64,000 nt of DNA from Polymyxa betae. Its lineage: Eukaryota; Endomyxa; Phytomyxea; Plasmodiophorida; Plasmodiophoridae. The position numbers and the translations under genes are program-made. The DNA lies in assembly GCA_003693705.1 (NCBI GenBank), contig RBZT01000125.1:434001-498000 (forward strand), read 5' to 3'. The notes under the pieces were generated by a model, which made no database searches, was not told the DNA's origin, and worked only from the letters and a program-made list of their open reading frames with translations. Of the stretch, positions 58,943-64,000 are shown in pieces (the stretch's first letter is position 1; the number at the start of each line of letters is the position of its first letter).

Positions 58943-60879
58943 GTTCTCTAATCGAATGGCCGAGGTTAGCGCGAGAGCCGGCCAACAACAGGTAGCTGTA
59001 CGATCGAACGACGCCAAGTACGGTAGCGTTTGGTCACACCGCGAGCAGCAGAGTGACAAACGAATCGTTTCCCCCCATGATCAAAGTTCGGAGTTTCGAT
59101 CAAACAGTCGTAAAGCGACTAAACTAGCTATTATCTGATCGATAATTGAATATGGAGTTGGTTGGAAGGCGGTATAGAGACCCCAGCACCCACCCCATGA
59201 CCCCATGACCCCATGATGACCTGCCTGAGGGTGGAGCGGCCATCCCTCTTTGACCTATTGCGTTTATAGCTTCAGGTTTCGTGATCTTTCCAACTACTTG
59301 GCCTGGTCTAATTCTTATTAACTGCATCGGCTTCATCCAGGGCTGATAATACTGTGAGGTACCTGTTATCGATGACCCTGTCGGATATGTCAGTGAGAGA
59401 TATTTGTATTTTGGACATTGTGGTTGGTCGCTTAATGCGGTTGGCCTGGAAGCTCGACTTGCCAGACGCGCTGCACCACGAATTGGGCGTCTTGTATTGG
59501 TGCTCCGAAATGTATGCATTCTTGTACGAGGCTGTTAAACAGGACGCAGGTTGGGATCCGATACAGGGCGGGAGTTTGTAACCATTTCTTGACGGATGTC
59601 CTTACGACCTGATCCCAAACAGAGAATATATCACAATCGAAAAGAGAAATCCCCAAAATTGGAGGATATAATGGCGTTGTGCAGACCGTTCTACTTGAAC
59701 TTCGCTGGCGTTGTTGACGTCCCAAGAATTTGGTGATGACAAAGGGTGGCGGTGAGAGTAAGGGCTGAGGAATGTTCTCGTACCGATTCATTGTCATATG
59801 AACGGCCGATCCCTCCATCAAACACGTTCAAGGTCCGATCACGGCCGACCTCTTTGCTCAATCTATTTGTCTCCATAAGTTTGCTGGTGGTTAACCTGAG
59901 ATGCTAGAAATCGTCATGGATATATATGATCATACAAGCATTATCTTATCATGGTTCAATTAGACATCTAAACCGAAAGAGAGGATTCAAACCCTTAACT
60001 AATTTCAGTAATCGTGCATTCACCTTTTGCAGTAGGGTAGTCCGTAGCTTAGTTGTCAATCGTTTGATGTGAGCCCTGCTTCAGTTACCGACCGTTGATT
60101 AATACGAAAGAGAATGGCATTCATCTTCAATTACCCTTCCGGCAAATGCACGAAGTAAATCTCAGCATGTAAACTGAATTTCTTCGACCAAATGCCCAAC
60201 TGAAGCATCAGACCTTCGCAGACATTTTCAAAAATGATTTGATTCTGATTAGCACATTTTAGTACCTGCAGTTTCAGGTTGTTTGTCTCCAGCCAGAACA
60301 GCCATTATACGACTGAACATGGTGAATCAGCCATCGCGAGCCCGGATTAATGCTGTCTGCCGATTCCCTACTATTGTCGTGATGGCTGTCTAATTCTGAA
60401 TCTAGGGCCATAATAAGGTAGCTAAAGTTCGGTCAGCATTCGAAGAGTTTTCGATAGTGTTGTCCGGCATTGCTCAAGAAATACAGCATCGAACATTGTC
60501 AATATAATTCTGCCAAACAAGAGTAGCTGGAAAACTACATACACAAATCGCTGATGAACAACGCAAATTTGAAGCTCTGTTATCAATCAGGAAATTCGCC
60601 TCTACTTCGGGCAACAACATTCCATACTCCTAATGTCTATTCCTCGTTTTTTTATTTCTAGCATTGAATTGCTTAATACCGCAGAGAAATTCCAGACAGA
60701 ACACGTTGCTGTAGCGGAAATGATTGGTGAATAGATTGTCATTTCCAATCTATTGAATGCTGGAAGTTCAGACTCTCAATTGATTCATCTCTCCGACAGT
60801 TCGTACGGACCAACCAATGCAAATTGTAGCCTAATGCGGTCATATAATCACAACTACAATTAGGTTCGTATTCATACTA
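58943..60879. other. gene-poor stretch with conflicting ORFs and a short tandem repeat
   Basis: About 1.9 kb. Overlapping frames at 59432-59821 (minus), 59124-59519 (minus) and 59354-59581 (plus) compete and none has a known motif. One minus-strand join (ATG near 59401, intron ~55 bp) would give a ~78-residue protein containing NRPGQVVGKITKPEA. Near 59192-59217 the 9-bp unit ccccatgac is repeated three times. From 59880 to 60879 I see nothing. Confidence 0.4.
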
Positions 60880-61608
60880 ATGCCAACCCAATTAGTCTAT
60901 CGAGTCGAAAAAGCGAAATCCTCCAGATCCAAATGCAAGGTTGGTGAAACCAGATCCGGTTTCCGGCGGAAATATTCACCTGAACCAGGGTGCGTGTAAA
61001 CAAGCAATTCCTCGAGACGCCTTGCGATTTGGATCCGTTGGCGATGCATTGCATGGGACCTATGTCTGGCGCTGCATGGATTGTTTAACAAGTCAGCAAG
61101 TTGTATCAGCTGAAAGTGTAAGCACACGTCTTGTATGAGGAACGAGACTCGAAGTATTGTCTAGGTTCATGGATCTATAGATAAAATTCCAGGTCTTGAC
61201 GAACTGCCTGAAGGCGACCGTATAACGTATTCGATAACCTTGTCCATGAACGAAAAATGAAGTAACAAGTACATTAGGGCCATCGACAGGATAAATACTT
61301 GCAAACAAACTGGCGAAGAAGCTGGAAATAGAGTGAAGGGTAAAGATAGGACCACAGAAAAAGAAAATATCAAGCCGATGGAAGGTGAAGGCATCGAAGA
61401 ACGTTCTGTCCATCTAGCAAAACCGAAAGGCAAAAGTGTCGCAGGAAAGCGTAAAAAGGCGGAGGCAGAACGAGGCGATACAGGAACCGATTCGGAAGGC
61501 GGCGTTCATGCAGAGGAAGGAGGTGAAGTCAGTGGACATGAAGAAGTTGAAGGGCGTCGTGCTTCGTCTGAAGAAGTGCCTGCTAAGAAGGCTGCCGTAC
61601 AGGTTTAA
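60880..61608 (+). CDS. stand-alone PARP-type zinc-finger protein with altered zinc ligands
   Basis: Four exons, 60880-60939, 60989-61117, 61165-61226 and 61278-61608; 193 residues. The N-terminus is a zf-PARP domain: LVYRVEKAKSSRSKCK-GACK, QAIPRDALRFGSVG, HGTYVWRCMDCLTSQQV and IDKIPGLDELPEGDR. These fingers normally recognise DNA strand breaks in PARP1 and DNA ligase III. Instead of C-x2-C...H-x2-C I read C-x3-C...C-x2-C. The CKGAC spacing crosses a splice junction, so an alternative acceptor could explain one change; the His to Cys change lies inside an exon. The C-terminal half is Lys/Glu-rich (AKPKGKSVAGKRKKAEAE), as in nuclear proteins. There is no PARP or ligase domain. Confidence 0.78.
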
Positions 61609-61777
61609 ATTTAAAGGTTGCTGAACGTTACTGGTAATACTAAAGTTATTGGTCTACAACTAAACGCGTGCTTTCTCGGTTGATGTAAGAACAGAAGTCG
61701 TCGCAGCTTTGACTGCTACGTGCAAACCCATCAGATACTTATTCAATTCAACAATTGAAGCTGTTATCATCAATTGC

Positions 61778-61861
61778 GCATTTGTGGCCGAGCGGTCCAA
61801 GGCGTCCGACTCAAGTTCGGATCCTCGTCAGAGGGCGTGGGTTCAAATCCCATCGAATGCA
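61778..61861 (+). tRNA. trnL(CAA): tRNA-Leu (CAA)
   Basis: Type II cloverleaf. The acceptor arms GCATTTG and CGAATGC pair over seven positions with one G-T. The D arm contains GGCCGAGCGGTCCAAGGC. The anticodon stem is TCCGA/TCGGA with loop CTCAAGT, so the anticodon is CAA. The variable arm is long (tcctcgtcagagg), and the T arm is GTGGG TTCAAAT CCCAT. No intron interrupts the anticodon loop, and CCA is not encoded, as usual for eukaryotes. Position 61861 is the discriminator A. Confidence 0.95.
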
Positions 61862-62460
61862 TGTTTTTGATTTCGTTGGCTTGCAGCAATTGGTTTTGTA
61901 TTCTATGGTGGCGCCTACCAGTCAGGTCTAGTCTCGCTACCTGTATGATAGCCTTGCATCTGGGGCTACCATATGACACATCCTCTTATTTTCGATAATG
62001 AGGGTGGTCGGGTCCCACCATGCGCCATTCTGCTGCATGAAACGTAATATCAATTATGAGGCAGTGTAATCCTCGAAGCATTCTGTTCTGTCTTGTCTCT
62101 TTCATCTCATGGTTCCGATCCTCGACGTCTTGAACGTGCTGCTGTCGCCGTGTGAACTCCTCCGAGTCACTCATTGGTGCAGGCGCAGGCTTACATCCGC
62201 TGTCGGTCGTATCTCTGGAGTTTACTTCGCGTTCTCCCCTGGTTCTATGTCAGACAGGATAGATTAACACCGCCTGTATTGGGGACTTTTGCCCAGCTGT
62301 GTTCTCTGCTTGGCAGATGGTTCTGGAACGTGCTCGCATTCCTCATGCAACGATTCCCGCGTCCACGTCCGTCATGTCACCAAGCGCTTCTAGAATTTGT
62401 GTCCTATGATAGACTATCGAGAAATCAAATGGCCATCATTGCTATATCGTTCTCGGTTCT
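61862..62460. other. intergenic region before the H+-ATPase
   Basis: About 600 bp. A plus-strand ORF at 62174-62488 overlaps the ATPase start in another frame and has no recognised motif. The region likely contains the ATPase promoter. No further RNA gene seen. Confidence 0.45.
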
Positions 62461-64000
62461 ATGTCGTCACCCGAGGTGGCAATTGTAGCGCCAATGCACG
62501 ATGATGAAGTTGTCCTGTATCATCTGAATCGGGGCGGCTCCCAATACGATCCTGAGAGTCGACGCAGCTCTCGCCATGAATCGTTTCGCTTGAAAGACGT
62601 TCGGAAACAGCGCGCCAAACTCGATCAAGAAGCGTCATCCGTTCTGTCTCAAGCCGAAATTGAAAACGAATTTCATTCGGCCCGTAAAACTGAACATCGT
62701 CTATCTGTCAACGGAACCGAGAACATTCGCAACACGAAAGGGTTGACGACATCCGAGGCCGAAGATCTTTTGAAGAAATACGGCGCGAATGAATTAACGG
62801 AGAACAAGAAGTCAAGATGGAAGCTGTTGCTTGAGCAGTTTACAGGACCGATGCCGATCGGGATTTGGATCGGTATCGTCATCGAATTCTCGCTACAAAA
62901 CTTCCTCGATGCTGGCGTCTTATTGACCCTGCAGTTTCTGAACGGGTCCGTTGGATTTTTCGAGACCAACAAAGCCGATAATGCCATTGCGGCTTTAAAG
63001 GTCAAGAACGATTAGATGGAGTTTGCCAGATTGTTAAATTGTCCATTCAGGCGAGTCTTAAACCGCACGCTCAAGTTAAACGTGATGGTGGATGGAAGGT
63101 GATCGATGCGCGAGAATTAGTGCCCGGCGATTGTATCATGCTTGCAGCCGGGACTGCAGGTCGGTTGATAAGCCGTTTGGATGCTGTCTGAACTTGCTGA
63201 TAGTTCCCGCCGATTGTGTTATAAACGAGCACAGTGTGAGCATCGATCAAAGCTCGATCACGGGTGAATCGATTCCTGTTCGGAAAGTGGCCGGAGACCA
63301 GGCGTTTATGGGGTCGACTGTCTCTCGAGGGGAAGCTGAAGCTACTGTGTTCGCAACTGGTAGCCATACTGGCCCATAAGTGAGGCCTTTCTAAACTGAG
63401 TGATCATCCTTCAGGTATGTCAACAATTTACGGAAAGACTGCGGCGTTGCTGAAGCTCAACGAATCCGGCGGTCTGGGAAATCTCGACAAAATCATCCTG
63501 CGAATCGTTGCGAACTTATTGGTGCTGTCTGTGGCGTTATGCACAATCACATTGGTCTATCTGTTAGTTATGGGGCAGAATTTTCGTGAGGCGATCTCAT
63601 TTACAGTCGTCCTGCTGATTGCTTCTATCCCTGTCGCTATCGAAGTTGTCGTGACCGCCACTTTGGCGCTGGGATCGCGCGAATTATCCTCTCACAACGC
63701 GATCGTTGCAAATTTATCTGCGATTGAGAGATTAGCCGGAATGAGCATTCTATGTTCTGATAAGACCGGGACATTAACTCTGAATCAAATGAGAATTCAA
63801 GACGAATGCCCAGTATTTTATCCAAACTGCAATCGTGAACAGTTAATCCTTCATGCGGCGTTGGCCACCAAATGGAACGAACCAGCGAAAGATGCATTAG
63901 ATACAATGGTTAGTCTCGAAAGCTCTATCCGGATATCTGTCTTAGTTTCTTTCTAGGTGTTAAATGTCGCCAATTTAAATGAATGTGGCAAATATGTTCA
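62461..64000 (+). CDS. plasma-membrane proton-pumping P-type ATPase (P3A), 3' cut by window
   Basis: Exons 62461-63000, 63051-63159, 63204-63359, 63415-63908 and 63957 to the window end, all in phase. After a ~70-residue polar N-terminal extension with basic/Ser clusters come GLTTSEAEDLLKKYGANEL and QFTGPMPIGIWIGIVIEF (M1-M2). The actuator domain follows with PADCVINE and SSITGESIPV (TGES loop), then ATGMSTIYGKTAALL. M4 comes next, with LLIASIPVAIEVVVTATLAL, and the phosphorylation site is ILCSDKTGTLTLNQM. This set is typical of fungal, plant and protist H+-ATPases. The pump builds the proton gradient that drives uptake across the plasma membrane. The nucleotide-binding and C-terminal regulatory parts lie outside the window. 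Confidence 0.93.

Noticed and set aside
59190-59220. CRISPR-like or satellite repeat
   Set aside because: Only three 9-bp copies in direct contact with no spacers; a simple tandem repeat.
60400-60460. Fragment resembling a large-subunit rRNA core (ataaggtagctaaa)
   Set aside because: Similarity is limited to about 12 bases and flanking sequence does not continue as rRNA.

Overview
This window comes from a nuclear genome of a compact, intron-rich unicellular eukaryote. Almost every gene I could model is cut by many very short GT-AG introns, mostly 44-60 bp. About 30 genes lie on both strands, usually a few hundred bp or less apart. The content is purely eukaryotic: Mediator, Aquarius, UGGT, MAP2K, NEK, a KTEL-type ER tail, and a nuclear GatA with a presequence-like start. 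A P3A-type proton ATPase, a CBM18-bearing secreted oxidase and orphan secreted or membrane proteins would fit an osmotrophic or parasitic protist, for example a rhizarian/plasmodiophorid-like or other SAR lineage. That placement is inference; the sequence does not prove it.

Layout. 0-6.2 kb: Med13 (5' cut by the window edge), two tandem paralogous type I membrane proteins, and a CTP-dependent lipid kinase. 6.4-15.5 kb: NEK kinase with a C-terminal hydrophobic tail, an orphan, mitochondrial citrate carrier, small membrane protein, MAP2K, circularly permuted nucleolar GTPase, and a two-KH plus pseudo-PLD fusion. 15.8-22.4 kb: GatA, C2CD5, TBC1D7-like. 22.7-31.6 kb: a possible ATRIP-like protein, a K+ channel-like protein, a small TM protein, an interstitial telomere-like tract, and an SLC35F5-like transporter. 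31.7-41.6 kb: phosphoglucomutase, a secreted orphan, an LRR protein, a membrane-anchored RhoGEF, a GST-like protein and two orphans. 41.7-55.3 kb: UGGT, a secreted LPMO-CBM18-cytochrome-like protein, and Aquarius with an inserted SAP domain. 56.6-64 kb: UBE2J-type E2, a short orphan, a dual-specificity phosphatase, a variant PARP-type zinc-finger protein, tRNA-Leu(CAA), and a plasma-membrane H+-ATPase cut by the right edge.

Themes. Several genes serve the secretory pathway (UGGT, UBE2J, a dolichol/DAG-kinase-like enzyme, an SLC35F5-like transporter) and RNA metabolism (Aquarius, nucleolar GTPase, KH-PLD protein). The most unusual items are three domain combinations: the LPMO-CBM18-cytochrome-like fusion whose cytochrome fold lacks its CxxCH haem site, the KH-KH-pseudo-PLD fusion, and the SAP insertion in Aquarius. 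Exon models were joined by hand from splice signals, reading-frame continuity and remembered family motifs. Where I list exons, the phases close; where I do not, only the span and selected exons are supported.
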